A stretch of DNA of 64,000 nucleotides, from contig JAEMGR010000003.1 in the NCBI GenBank assembly GCA_016458225.1, positions 620,001 through 684,000 of the forward strand, given 5' to 3'. The translations under genes were made by a program, and so were the position numbers. Below are positions 28,135 through 36,707 of this stretch, piece after piece. Each line of letters opens with the position of its first letter. Position 1 is the first letter of the stretch. The DNA comes from Myxococcaceae bacterium JPH2 (GTDB lineage: Bacteria > Myxococcota > Myxococcia > Myxococcales > Myxococcaceae). The notes below the pieces were generated by a model. That model did no database searches, was not told the DNA's origin, and worked only from the letters and a program-made list of their open reading frames with translations.

Positions 28135-29103
28135 ATGACTCGCCTCTTGTCCCTCTGTCTGCTCGCGGCCACGTGGCTGCTGGCCTCGCCCGCGCTCGCC
28201 GAGACGCCGTGGAAAGGCACGTGGAGCGCCACCACCGAACACGCGGGCTCGCTCCACCTGAACCTGCGCCTGTCCGACCACGAGAACTGGGGCAATGACT
28301 TCGCCCTCGCGGAGTTCCAGGGCCTGAACACCGCCAACAGCCCCTCCGCCGCGTTCTCCCTGACGCGCGAGGCGGGCACCTTCCGCTTCGACGGGCGCTT
28401 CCTCGACGGCACCGGCACGGGCTTCGTCCGCTTCGAGCCGAACGCCGACTACGTCAAGGCCATGAGCGCCCTGGGTTTCTCCAAGCTGACCACCGAGGAC
28501 CTCGGGCTGTTCGCGCTGACGAACGTCTCCACGCAGCGGGTGAAGGACCTGATGGCGCTCGGCTACAAGGACATGTCACGCGATGACCTGACCCAGGTGG
28601 GCATCTTCGAAGTGACGGCCGACTACGCGCGCGCCATCAACAAGGCGGGCTACGAGCACCGGACGCTGTCGCAGCTGGTGCAGAGCCGCATCCACGGCGT
28701 CACGCCCGAGCGCATCGCCGAGCTGGCCGCTCTCGGCTTCGTGAAGGTGCCGTGGGACGACCTGCTGGCCATGTCCATCCACGGCGTCACGCCCGAGTTC
28801 ATCCGCGAGATGCGCGCGATGGGCTTCAAGGAGGCCTCGCACGATGACCTCGTGGCCTTCCGCATCCACGGCGTCACGCCGGCCTTCGTGAAGGAAGTGC
28901 GCGCCGAGGGCTTCCCCAACATCGCCGCCGATGACCTGGTGGCCTTCCGCATCCACGGCGTCACCACCGAGTTCATCCAGCAGATGCGCGGCAGCTTCCC
29001 CAACATCACGCCCGACCAACTGGTGCAGCTGCGCATCCATGGCGTGGATGAGAACTTCGTGCGCTCGGTGAAGGCAGGCGACAAGGCGAAGAAGAAGCAG
29101 TGA
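28135..29103 (+). CDS. Secreted 29-residue-repeat protein
   Basis: A 322-residue protein with a Sec signal peptide ending 'LLASPALAE'. Residues 22-105 form a beta-rich domain ('WKGTWSATTEHAGSLHLNLR'). Residues 105-315 are about eight repeats of 29 residues, such as 'DDLVAFRIHGVTPEFIREMR'. These match the repeats at the C-terminus of the M56 protease encoded 97 bp upstream. The repeats may form an alpha-solenoid; the shared unit suggests that the two proteins interact or descend from a duplication. It is probably in the same operon. The Lys-rich tail 'DKAKKKQ' is a common myxobacterial end. Confidence 0.78.
   Translation: MTRLLSLCLLAATWLLASPALAETPWKGTWSATTEHAGSLHLNLRLSDHENWGNDFALAEFQGLNTANSPSAAFSLTREAGTFRFDGRFLDGTGTGFVRFEPNADYVKAMSALGFSKLTTEDLGLFALTNVSTQRVKDLMALGYKDMSRDDLTQVGIFEVTADYARAINKAGYEHRTLSQLVQSRIHGVTPERIAELAALGFVKVPWDDLLAMSIHGVTPEFIREMRAMGFKEASHDDLVAFRIHGVTPAFVKEVRAEGFPNIAADDLVAFRIHGVTTEFIQQMRGSFPNITPDQLVQLRIHGVDENFVRSVKAGDKAKKKQ
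28450..29075 (+). repeat. 29-residue coding repeats in the secreted protein
   Basis: About eight units of the same repeat as the M56 protein. The later units keep 'RIHGVTPEFI' almost unchanged, and the DNA 'cgcatccacggcgtcac' recurs. The later copies are more alike than the earlier ones, which suggests recent unit duplication. Confidence 0.75.
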
Positions 29104-29141
29104 CGCGCGGCGCTCCGCTCGCCACTCGACACGGGCAGCGT

Positions 29142-29174
29142 CACCCTCGCGACGACGGAAGCACCGCGAGGGTG
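29142..29174 (+). terminator. Hairpin after the repeat-protein gene
   Basis: CACCCTCGCG (29142-29151) pairs perfectly with CGCGAGGGTG (29165-29174), 39 bp past the stop. It probably ends the BlaI/M56/repeat operon. No T-run. Confidence 0.5.
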
Positions 29175-29217
29175 CGCGCCCCTCCTCCGGGCCGCCTCCG
29201 AGGAACAGCTTGAGACC

Positions 29218-29649
29218 GTGCCTCCTGGAGGGCCCGTGTCTCCGCATCGCATCACCTGCCTTGCCCTGCTCCTGCTGGGAGCCTGTGCCTCCGCGCCGCC
29301 CCCGCGTGCGCCCGTGCGGGATGTCCCGTTCACCTATGGGCGCCAGCCCGAGGACCCCGTGCACGTCGGTCATGGCAGCGCGGGGGTGATGGCGTACTTC
29401 GAGCAACTGCGAGGCCCTCGCGGACAACGCGTGGCCTGGCGGCGCGTGGGCTCCTGCTGCGCGTTCCGGCTCACGGGCAAGCTCGCGCCTCGGCATGGCC
29501 GATTGGTCGTCTTCGAGGTGACGTACGAGGGACTCGACGAGCCCGTGCTGCTCTACGTGGATCCGTTCCAGGCCCGTGCGACCCAAGCCCCCCGAGGCTT
29601 CCAGTTCGCCCCCCAGGCCCCGCCCCGCCCCGCCGGCATCTCGCTGTAG
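29218..29649 (+). CDS. Small lipoprotein of unknown function
   Basis: A 143-residue protein from the GTG at 29218; a GTG at 29236 would remove six residues and still keep the signal. The signal 'ITCLALLLLGACAS' ends in a lipobox, so it is predicted to be lipid-anchored. The mature part has predicted strands with 'GRLVVFEVTYEGLDEPVLLY' and two adjacent Cys ('VGSCCAF'). No family recognised. Confidence 0.6.
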   Translation: MPPGGPVSPHRITCLALLLLGACASAPPPRAPVRDVPFTYGRQPEDPVHVGHGSAGVMAYFEQLRGPRGQRVAWRRVGSCCAFRLTGKLAPRHGRLVVFEVTYEGLDEPVLLYVDPFQARATQAPRGFQFAPQAPPRPAGISL

Positions 29650-29856
29650 GCCCCGCCGCGTCGCCCCGGGCGCTCCCCGGGCGAACGGGCGAGCGGGAGC
29701 ACTCGAGCTTGTTTCCTCCGCGCCCGAGTCCCAGCCGACGGGCCCCGCATGACAGGATTCCCCTCCGCTTCGGTCACATCCGTGCAAGGGAGAGGTGCGG
29801 CCTCCGCGCCACTGCGGTAAGCGTTTCGCCGCGTCCCGAGTTGAGGAGGAGTCATC

Positions 29857-32547
29857 GTGTCCGCTGTGAAGAAGAAGCGCTGGCCCTATGTCCTTGGAGG
29901 CATCTTCGTCCTCCTCATCGCCGGGGTGGCCATCGTCCTCTGGCGGCTCGATGCCATCCTGCTGAAGACGGCGCGTGACCAGGCGGCCACGTACTCCCAG
30001 AAGCTGGGACGGCCCATCGAGATTGGCGACATCTCCACCAAGTTGTTCCCCCACGTGGGCGCGGAGGTGGAGAACGTCACCGTGGGTCCCGCCGAGGGCG
30101 AGGACCTGCCGCTCGCGCAGCTCAAGTCCATTGACGTGAGCGTGGCCGTGAGCCCCCTGCTGTCCTCGCGCGGCAAGGACATCCAGGTGCAGAACGCCGA
30201 GGTCTCCGGCCTCACCATCAACGTCATCCGGTTGGCGGACGGCACCACCAACGTGCAGCGCCTCCAGCAGCGGCTCGCGGAGCAGCAGCCCAAGGAGGAG
30301 CCGAAGCCCGAGGAGCCCTCGCAGCCCACGGACCTGTCCGGCGTGCGCGTGGATCGCGCGGCGCTCACCGACGGCACCATCCGCTTCGTGGACCGCGCAG
30401 GCGGCGCGCAGGCGCGCGAGCTGGCCATCCGGGACCTGGACATCGAGGTGAAGGACCTCCGCGTGGGCAAGCCGCTGGAGGTGACGCTGGCCGCCGCGGT
30501 GCTCGCCGAGAAGCAGAACCTGCAGATGGTGCTGAAGGCCGCGCCGCTGCCCGCCACGCTGGTGCCCACGCCCGAGCGCGTGACGCTGAAGGCCGAGCAC
30601 ATCGACCTGTCCCCGCTGGGGCCGTTCCTCCCTCCGGACGTGGGCCTCCAGGCCGGCACGCTGGACGCGGACTGGAAGGCGGACCTGGGCGGCGCGGTGC
30701 CCGGCGGCTCGGGCCCCACGAAGCTCGTGGGCGTCATCAAGGCGCTCGGGCTTCGCTTCGCGGGCTCGCAGGGCGGCAAGGCGCTGGACGTGGTGCTCGA
30801 CACGGACGTGACGGGCGACATGACCGCGGGCGACCTCGCGCTCGACAAGCTGAACCTGAACCTGGGCCCCGCGAGCATCTCCGGCAAGGGCCGCGTGAAG
30901 GGGATGCTCACGCAGGCGCCGTCGGTGGAGGGCTTCGAGCTGACGGGTCGCAACCTCGACCCCGCCGTGCTCGCCGAGTACTACCCGCCGCTGCGCAAGC
31001 AGCTCCAGGGGATGATTGCCGGCCCCATTGGCCTGTCCGTGCGCGGCAGCGGCACGCAGGCCGAGCAGGCCCTGAACGTGGACGTGGACCTGACGCCGGT
31101 GCGGCTGCGCGTGCCGGCGCAGCTCACGAAGGAGCCGGGCGGAGCCATGAAGCTGAGCGCGCGGGTGAGCGGCGCGGCGGCCTCGGGCGGAGCGCTGCGC
31201 TTCGACGCGAAGGCGGACCTGGGCGGCGTGGACCTGCGGCCGGGCCTGCTGGTGAACAAGGCTCCCGGTCAGCGCATGGAGGTGGCCGCCGCGGGCACGT
31301 ACCAGCCCACGCGCGACGGGATGAAGGTGGACGTGCCGAAGCTGACGCTCGGCGCGCTCGACGACACGATGACGGGCAGCGCGTCGTTCGCGCTCGCGGG
31401 TCAGGGCAAGAAGAAGACGACCACGTTCTCCATGGACCTCAAGAGCCCGCGGCTGGACGCGGACAAGCTCATGATGGGCGAGGAGGCCGTGAGCGCGGCC
31501 ACGGGTGGCAAGGGTGCGCCGCCTCCGCCTGTCGAGGACCCCGCGCGCTTCAATGGCTACCGCGGTGACATCCGCTTCGCGGTGGGCGCGCTGCGCTACA
31601 CCAACATGGACATGAGCAACGTGACGGGCGTCGTGAAGATGGTGGACGACCTCATCACGGTGGAGAAGTTCTCCACGGGCATCTACAGCGGCTCGGTGGT
31701 GGCGGACGGGACGACGATTCGCCTGGGCCCTCCGGCCGAGCAGCGGCCCTTCGACGCGAAGGTGAAGATGCAGGGCATCGAGGTCGCGCAGGCGCTGGCC
31801 GCGCACACGCCCAAGAAGGTCCTCGCGGGCACGTTCAACGGCAACGTGGACCTCAAGGGCACGGGCTACACGCCGAACCAGCTCCAGCAGACGCTGCTGG
31901 GCGGCATCAACGGCAACCTCCTGGGCGGCACGTTCATGGGCAAGGACGTGGTGGCCTCCATCTCCGAGCCGCTCGCCAAGGCGCTGCCCTTCGCGGGCAA
32001 GGCGCTCAAGAGCAACGACGTCACCTCGCTGGGTGGCGACCTGCCCTTCGGCGTGGAGATCAAGAACGGCGTCGCGCAGCTCAAGAAGCCCATCACCTGG
32101 ACGCGGCCGGAAGCGGCGATGAGCTTCGACGGCGGCATCCGCCTGGATGGCTCGCTGGACCTGACGGGCGGCGTGACGCTCACGCCCGACACCGTGAAGC
32201 AAATCACCCTCGGAAAGGTGACGCCCAGCGCGGGCATCCCCGTGAACCTCAAGCTGACGGGCAAGGCCTGGAGCCCCGAGGTGACCGGCCTGGACGTGAA
32301 GCCGGCGGTGGCCATCATCGCGAAGCAGGCGGCCTCCTCGCTGGCGGGCAAGCTGCTGGGCGACAAGGGCAAGCCCGTGCAGGAGGCCATCGACGGCGGC
32401 CAGGAGAAGCTCAAGGCGGAGGCCGAGGCCAAGCGCAAGGAGATGGAAGCAAAGGCCGCCGAGGCCGTGCGCCAGGAGCAGGAGAAGGCCAAGCAGCGCG
32501 CTGCTGACGAGGCCAAGAAGCGCCTCAAGGGACTCTTCGGCCAGTAG
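29857..32547 (+). CDS. AsmA family envelope protein
   Basis: An 896-residue protein. One N-terminal membrane helix (about 9-30, 'YVLGGIFVLLIAGVAIVLW') is followed by the AsmA N-terminal domain ('KLGRPIEIGDISTKLFPHVG'). A long beta-strand-rich repeat region comes next, and an AsmA C-terminal part with 'LNVDVDLTPVRLRVPAQL' and 'GVTLTPDTVKQI'. The last 70 residues are Lys/Glu/Ala-rich helices. AsmA-like proteins bridge inner and outer membranes and are proposed to move phospholipids. The GTG at 29857 has 'ttgaggagga' seven bases upstream, a strong ribosome binding site. Confidence 0.85.
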   Translation: MSAVKKKRWPYVLGGIFVLLIAGVAIVLWRLDAILLKTARDQAATYSQKLGRPIEIGDISTKLFPHVGAEVENVTVGPAEGEDLPLAQLKSIDVSVAVSPLLSSRGKDIQVQNAEVSGLTINVIRLADGTTNVQRLQQRLAEQQPKEEPKPEEPSQPTDLSGVRVDRAALTDGTIRFVDRAGGAQARELAIRDLDIEVKDLRVGKPLEVTLAAAVLAEKQNLQMVLKAAPLPATLVPTPERVTLKAEHIDLSPLGPFLPPDVGLQAGTLDADWKADLGGAVPGGSGPTKLVGVIKALGLRFAGSQGGKALDVVLDTDVTGDMTAGDLALDKLNLNLGPASISGKGRVKGMLTQAPSVEGFELTGRNLDPAVLAEYYPPLRKQLQGMIAGPIGLSVRGSGTQAEQALNVDVDLTPVRLRVPAQLTKEPGGAMKLSARVSGAAASGGALRFDAKADLGGVDLRPGLLVNKAPGQRMEVAAAGTYQPTRDGMKVDVPKLTLGALDDTMTGSASFALAGQGKKKTTTFSMDLKSPRLDADKLMMGEEAVSAATGGKGAPPPPVEDPARFNGYRGDIRFAVGALRYTNMDMSNVTGVVKMVDDLITVEKFSTGIYSGSVVADGTTIRLGPPAEQRPFDAKVKMQGIEVAQALAAHTPKKVLAGTFNGNVDLKGTGYTPNQLQQTLLGGINGNLLGGTFMGKDVVASISEPLAKALPFAGKALKSNDVTSLGGDLPFGVEIKNGVAQLKKPITWTRPEAAMSFDGGIRLDGSLDLTGGVTLTPDTVKQITLGKVTPSAGIPVNLKLTGKAWSPEVTGLDVKPAVAIIAKQAASSLAGKLLGDKGKPVQEAIDGGQEKLKAEAEAKRKEMEAKAAEAVRQEQEKAKQRAADEAKKRLKGLFGQ

Positions 32548-32570
32548 CCCTCGCCGAAAGGGTCGACAAA

Positions 32571-32600
32571 ATATGATGACCGGCATATTCATCCGGTCAT
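32571..32600. promoter_or_regulatory. Candidate TetR operator overlapping the tetR start
   Basis: ATATG (32571-32575) / CATAT (32584-32588) flanks GACCGG. ATGACCGG (32576-32583) is also repeated inverted as CCGGTCAT (32593-32600), which covers the start codon. The ATATG...CATAT plus GACCGG layout returns upstream of the reductase gene at 33216-33237. Confidence 0.6.
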
Positions 32601-33174
32601 GAGCAAGGGCGAGGAGACGCGGCGGCGGATGATTGCCGCCGCCGCGGAGATGCTGGAGCGAGCGGGCTACGCCGGAGCGGGCATCCAGGAGTTGCTCGCC
32701 GCGGGCCAGGCTCCTCGCGGCTCGCTCTACTTCCACTTCCCGGGCGGCAAGGAAGAGCTGGCGGTGGCCGCGCTGGAGGCCTCGGCGGCGGAGATGACCG
32801 CGCTCCTGCGTGAGCACCTCCGCACGGAGCGAGCCTTGGTGCCCGCGCTGCGCCGGGTGCTGACGTTGCTCGCGGACCGCTCGGAGGCCGCGGGCTTCGA
32901 GAAGGGCTGCCCCGTCTCCGCGGTGGTGCTGTCCTCCGGAGCCACCCCCGAGTCCGTGCGGCAGGCCGCGTCCGATGCGCTGCGAGGCTGGCAGGACCTG
33001 CTGATAGAGCGCCTGCGCGCCGAGGGCCTGAGCCTCTCCGATGCGCGCCGACGCTCGGGCCTGCTGTTGTCCACGCTGGAGGGCGCCCTGCTGCTCGCGC
33101 GGGCGCACCGCTCCCGCGCGCCCCTGGAGGAGTTGTCCAAGGACCTGGAGCGGCTGCTCGCGCTCCCGGACTGA
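32599..33174 (+). CDS. TetR family regulator
   Basis: A 191-residue regulator. The HTH region is 'MIAAAAEMLERAGYAGAGIQ' and 'GQAPRGSLYFHFPGGKEEL', the latter typical of the group related to YxaF/LmrA-type repressors. The C-terminal half has 'GFEKGCPVSAVVLSSGATP', a shared feature of that group. Its start codon lies inside an inverted repeat, pointing to autorepression. The probable target is the NAD(P)-dependent reductase gene 76 bp downstream, which has a related palindrome at its promoter. Confidence 0.88.
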   Translation: MSKGEETRRRMIAAAAEMLERAGYAGAGIQELLAAGQAPRGSLYFHFPGGKEELAVAALEASAAEMTALLREHLRTERALVPALRRVLTLLADRSEAAGFEKGCPVSAVVLSSGATPESVRQAASDALRGWQDLLIERLRAEGLSLSDARRRSGLLLSTLEGALLLARAHRSRAPLEELSKDLERLLALPD

Positions 33175-33215
33175 GTCCCACCCGAGGCAAAGCCCGGTTG
33201 AGGCTCGCCTCTAAA

Positions 33216-33237
33216 ATATGCAGACCGGTCTACATAT
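33216..33237. promoter_or_regulatory. Palindromic TetR operator upstream of the reductase gene
   Basis: The 20-bp palindrome TATGCAGACCGGTCTACATA (33217-33236) matches in 9 of 10 base pairs around an AGACCGGTCT core, framed by ATATG and CATAT. It ends 14 bp before the reductase start. Operators of this form are typical for TetR proteins of the adjacent type. Confidence 0.75.
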
Positions 33238-33250
33238 GAAAGGAAGCATC

Positions 33251-34363
33251 ATGTCGAACGAGGCAGGAGAAGTCATGGTCGTGGGCGCCACGGGCTTGCT
33301 CGGGCGCTGGCTGGTCCCGGAGCTCACGCGGCGCGGGCGCGTCGTCATCGCGGTGATGCGACAGGCGGCGGCGCGCGAGGCGGACTATCGCGCGTGGGTG
33401 ACGGCGCTCGGAGGGGATGCGACGCGGATCCGCGTGGTGGAGGGGGACCTGGACGCGCCCCGCTTCGGGTGGGACGAGCAGATGGAGCACGCCTGCGCGC
33501 GGGTGCGGGACGTGTACCACCTGGGAGCGCGCTTCGCGTGGCACCTGTCTGCCGACGACGCGCGGCGGACGAATGTGGAGGGCACACGCATGGTGGTGGA
33601 GCTGGCCTCGCGGCTGCCCGCGCTGCGACGGCTGGTGCTCGTGGGCGGCTATCGCATCGGGCCTCGCCTCAATGAGGAGGGAGCAGTGGTCCCCGCGCCC
33701 GAGTCCTCATTCGACCGCCAGGGCGCGTATGAGGCCTCGAAGCACCTCGCGCATCGCGTGGGCTGGGAGACAGCGCAGCGGCTGGGCGTACCCGTCACTG
33801 GCGTGCATCCCTCGTCGGTGATTGGCGACAGCCGCACGGGCGTGACGGTCCAACGCCTGGGCCTGGGCGAGACGCTGCATCGCGTCCACGCGGGGCAGAT
33901 GCCCGTGCTGCTGGGCTCACCGGAGACCTTCGTGCCCGTCATCCCCGTCGACTTCATGGCGAGCTTCCTCGCGGGGACTCCCGAGCACGCGGACACGGCG
34001 GGACAGGAGTACACGGTGCTCGACCCGGCGACGCCACCGATGCATGAGCTGGTTCGCTGGGCGGCGGAGCGCTCGGGCCGGCGGGCTCCTCGGCTGAGGC
34101 TCCCCGTGGCGTGGGTGCGTTGGCTTCCAGAGCGACTGCTCGGCACCTCCGCGGAGGCGCTCGACTTCATCGACACCGCGCGCTACCCGACGGAGCCCAT
34201 GCTCGCCCTGGCGGCGCGCATGGGACTCGCGCTGCCTCCGCTGCGTGACGCCCTGAACCGCTGGTTCGATCACCTCCGGAGCGTGGCCTTCCAGCCCGAG
34301 GTCGAGACCGCGCTTGCGGCACTGCGCGCCACGGCGGCTGAGCCTCACGCCTCCGCTGCGTGA
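33251..34363 (+). CDS. NAD(P)-dependent epimerase/reductase (extended SDR)
   Basis: A 370-residue extended SDR. It has the cofactor loop 'VVGATGLLGRWLVPEL' (GxxGxxG), 'VYHLGARFAWH', 'RTNVEGTRMVVELA', and YxxxK in 'GAYEASKHLAHRV'. The C-terminal region binds the substrate and is not diagnostic; relatives include dihydroflavonol-4-reductase-like and 3-beta-hydroxysteroid dehydrogenase-like enzymes. The ATG at 33251 has 'aaaggaag' upstream. It is controlled in all likelihood by the tetR gene just upstream, through the palindrome at 33216-33237. Confidence 0.83.
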   Translation: MSNEAGEVMVVGATGLLGRWLVPELTRRGRVVIAVMRQAAAREADYRAWVTALGGDATRIRVVEGDLDAPRFGWDEQMEHACARVRDVYHLGARFAWHLSADDARRTNVEGTRMVVELASRLPALRRLVLVGGYRIGPRLNEEGAVVPAPESSFDRQGAYEASKHLAHRVGWETAQRLGVPVTGVHPSSVIGDSRTGVTVQRLGLGETLHRVHAGQMPVLLGSPETFVPVIPVDFMASFLAGTPEHADTAGQEYTVLDPATPPMHELVRWAAERSGRRAPRLRLPVAWVRWLPERLLGTSAEALDFIDTARYPTEPMLALAARMGLALPPLRDALNRWFDHLRSVAFQPEVETALAALRATAAEPHASAA

Positions 34364-34390
34364 GGTCTCCATCGCTCGACGCCGAGGGGA

Positions 34391-35167
34391 CTACGGCTCG
34401 CCCGCTCCCGCGGCCGCTGGAGGAGGACGCTGTCCGCCGCGGGGACGCATGTCCTGCCACTCGTCGCGGCGCATCTCGGTGTACTTCTGCTGCTGCTCCG
34501 AGTTGAGCACGCCGTTGACCTCCGTGTCCGTCTGCTGGCGCAGGTCGCGCAGGCCCTGGCGCAGGTCGCGCGGAGACTTGGTGCCCGCGTTCATCTCGGC
34601 CAACAGCGCCTGACGCTTGGTCTCCTCCGCCTGGAGGGTTCGCGTCACTTCGCGCTCCTGGTTGTAGTCGAGCTTCGCGTCAGTGATGAAGGCGCGCACG
34701 CGCTGGTCGCGGTCGGACTGCGCCTGCGCGCGCACCTGCTGCATCTGCTGCTGCCACACCTGCCGCTGCTCGGAGCGCGCCTCCTCCTGGACCGAGCGCA
34801 CCATGTCCTTGAGGTACTGGCGACCGCCTTCCGAGTTCAGCGCCTCGCCCGCGACCATGCCGCGCATCTCCTCGCGCAGCTTCGCCACCTCGTCCACGAG
34901 CGCGGCGGGAGCGCCCATCACCACCGCGCCACCGTCGGAGGCGACGACCGGCCGGCGCTCCACTTCCATCAGGCGCCGCGACAACAACTGCACCGTCTCC
35001 TCCAGCACCTGCACCCGTTGCTCCAGCGCCTGGACCTGCGGGGGCGGGCGCGTGTCGGCCTGCTGCTCGTGGGGCGCGGGGGCGGGCGCGTCGTGCGAGC
35101 CGAAGAGGGAGACGCCGAGCGCCACGGTCGCGATGCCGACGGAAGCGAAGCCAAGGAATCGGTTCAT
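34391..35167 (-). CDS. Anchored coiled-coil protein with Spy/CpxP-like region
   Basis: A 258-residue protein. The N-terminal 'FLGFASVGIATVALGVSLFG' is a signal or anchor, then Pro/Ala-rich linker. Residues 45-75 ('VQALEQRVQVLEETVQLLSR') are a coiled coil. The last 120 residues are charged helices with 'EREVTRTLQAEETKRQALLA' and 'LNSEQQQKYTEMRRDEW', a pattern like the periplasmic chaperone/sensor Spy/CpxP or related proteins ending in an 'L-[ST]-xEQ' motif. It follows 'aggaggcaac' at the ATG 35167. The function is unproven; an envelope-stress role is possible. Confidence 0.62.
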   Translation of the reverse strand: MNRFLGFASVGIATVALGVSLFGSHDAPAPAPHEQQADTRPPPQVQALEQRVQVLEETVQLLSRRLMEVERRPVVASDGGAVVMGAPAALVDEVAKLREEMRGMVAGEALNSEGGRQYLKDMVRSVQEEARSEQRQVWQQQMQQVRAQAQSDRDQRVRAFITDAKLDYNQEREVTRTLQAEETKRQALLAEMNAGTKSPRDLRQGLRDLRQQTDTEVNGVLNSEQQQKYTEMRRDEWQDMRPRGGQRPPPAAAGAGEP

Positions 35168-35390
35168 GTTGCCTCCTGACGGGCGACACCGACCGCGTAT
35201 TTCAAGGCCACCCGAGGAGCCCGGTGTCGCACAGCGCTCGCGCCCATCCAAGCGACGGGCCGGCTGAGAACCGCGGGCCGGCCCCCGCAACACCACTGTG
35301 CGCTACCACACGGACGGAGGCCCGGGGACGCCGACGCGCTCGCCCGCCCTGCTAAGCGCCCCAAGAGTCCCCCAACACAGGAGGTCCCCC

Positions 35391-36665
35391 ATGCGCCCCG
35401 AGACCGAGCACGTAGCGCCGCAGTCTCCCGCCCCTGACGCGAGCCCGCGGGTGCGCAGCGGCGCCGACCAGCACCGCGTCCTCGTCATCGGCGGCGGCAC
35501 GGCGGGCATCGCGGTGGCCGCTCGGCTGGCCCTCGCCGGGCAGAAGCGGGTGGCCATCCTGGAGCCCTCCGACCGGCACTACTACCAGCCCCTGTGGACG
35601 CTGGTGGGCGCGGGCGAGGCGCGCATCGAGGACTCCGTGCGCGAGGAGCGCTCCCTCATCCCGCGCGGCGTCACGTGGATCCAAGACGCCGCCGAGGAAG
35701 TGGACCCCGTGCGCAGGCGAGTCCAGACGCGGGGAGGCAGACAGCTCGGCTACGACTTCCTCGTCGTCGCGCCAGGAATCCAGCTCGACTGGGACCGCGT
35801 GGCCGGCCTCCGCGAAGCCCTGCGCACCGACTTCGTGACCAGCAATTACGACCCGGAGCTGGCGCCCAAGACGTGGCACTTGCTCCAGCGCTTCGAGGGC
35901 GGCACCGCCTTGTTCACCCATCCCGCCACGCCGGTGAAGTGCGCGGGCGCGCCGCAGAAGGTCATGTATCTGGCCGCTGACCTCTTCCAGCGAAAGGGCC
36001 TGCGCGAGCGCACGCGGATCATCTTCGGCTCGGGGGCCAAGGCCATCTTCGGCGTGAAGGCCTATGCCCAGATTCTCGAGGGCGTGGTGAAGCGCTACGA
36101 CATCGACACGCGCTTCGAGCACAACCTGGTGGCGGTGGATGGCGAGCGACGCGAGGCCACCTTCGAGGTCACCCGCGACGGGAAGACCGAGCGCGCCACG
36201 GTGCCCTACGACTTCCTCCACGCCACCCCGCCACAGAGCGCTCCGGCGTTCATCCAGCGAGGACCGCTCGCCTGGCAGGACGGCCCGAACCGAGGCTGGG
36301 TGAAGGCAGACAAGTACACGCTCCAACACCCCGACCACCCCGAGGTCTTCGCCCTGGGAGATGCCTCGGACCTCCCCACCAGCCGGACAGGCGCGGCCAT
36401 TCGCAGACAAGCCCCCGTGCTCGTGGAGAACCTGCGCGCCGTCATGGCGGGCCGTCCACCCCCGGCCCGGTATGACGGCTATGCCTCGTGCCCGCTCACC
36501 ACGGGCTATGGCCGGCTGCTGCTCGCCGAGTTCGACTATGAGGGCAAGCCCACCCCCAGCCTCCCCTTCATCAACACGCTCCAGGAGCGGCGGGACATGT
36601 GGTTCCTGAAGAAATACGGGCTGCCGCGCCTCTACTGGAACTTCATGATGCGCGGGCGAGCCTAG
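35391..36665 (+). CDS. Sulfide:quinone oxidoreductase-like flavoprotein
   Basis: A 424-residue FAD protein. The dinucleotide loop is 'RVLVIGGGTAGIAVAARLAL', followed by 'YYQPLWTLVGAG', 'DFLVVAPGIQLDW', the Cys in 'TPVKCAGAPQKVMYL' and 'VFALGDASDLPTSRTGAAI'. This is the SQR pattern (type II/SQRDL-like), which oxidises sulfide to sulfane sulfur and passes electrons to quinone. The next gene, 42 bp on, is a persulfide dioxygenase, the usual partner. The ATG at 35391 follows 'aggaggtcccc'. Confidence 0.87.
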   Translation: MRPETEHVAPQSPAPDASPRVRSGADQHRVLVIGGGTAGIAVAARLALAGQKRVAILEPSDRHYYQPLWTLVGAGEARIEDSVREERSLIPRGVTWIQDAAEEVDPVRRRVQTRGGRQLGYDFLVVAPGIQLDWDRVAGLREALRTDFVTSNYDPELAPKTWHLLQRFEGGTALFTHPATPVKCAGAPQKVMYLAADLFQRKGLRERTRIIFGSGAKAIFGVKAYAQILEGVVKRYDIDTRFEHNLVAVDGERREATFEVTRDGKTERATVPYDFLHATPPQSAPAFIQRGPLAWQDGPNRGWVKADKYTLQHPDHPEVFALGDASDLPTSRTGAAIRRQAPVLVENLRAVMAGRPPPARYDGYASCPLTTGYGRLLLAEFDYEGKPTPSLPFINTLQERRDMWFLKKYGLPRLYWNFMMRGRA

Positions 36666-36707
36666 CGAGCGCTCGAAGTTCGAGACTGGCCGTCGTCCCG
36701 CCGTGGA

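Noticed and set aside
28576-33108. 1510-codon minus-strand frame opposite AsmA and neighbours
   Set aside because: Longest open frame in the window but antisense to AsmA, TetR and the repeat protein; low complexity, no domain, no ribosome binding site.
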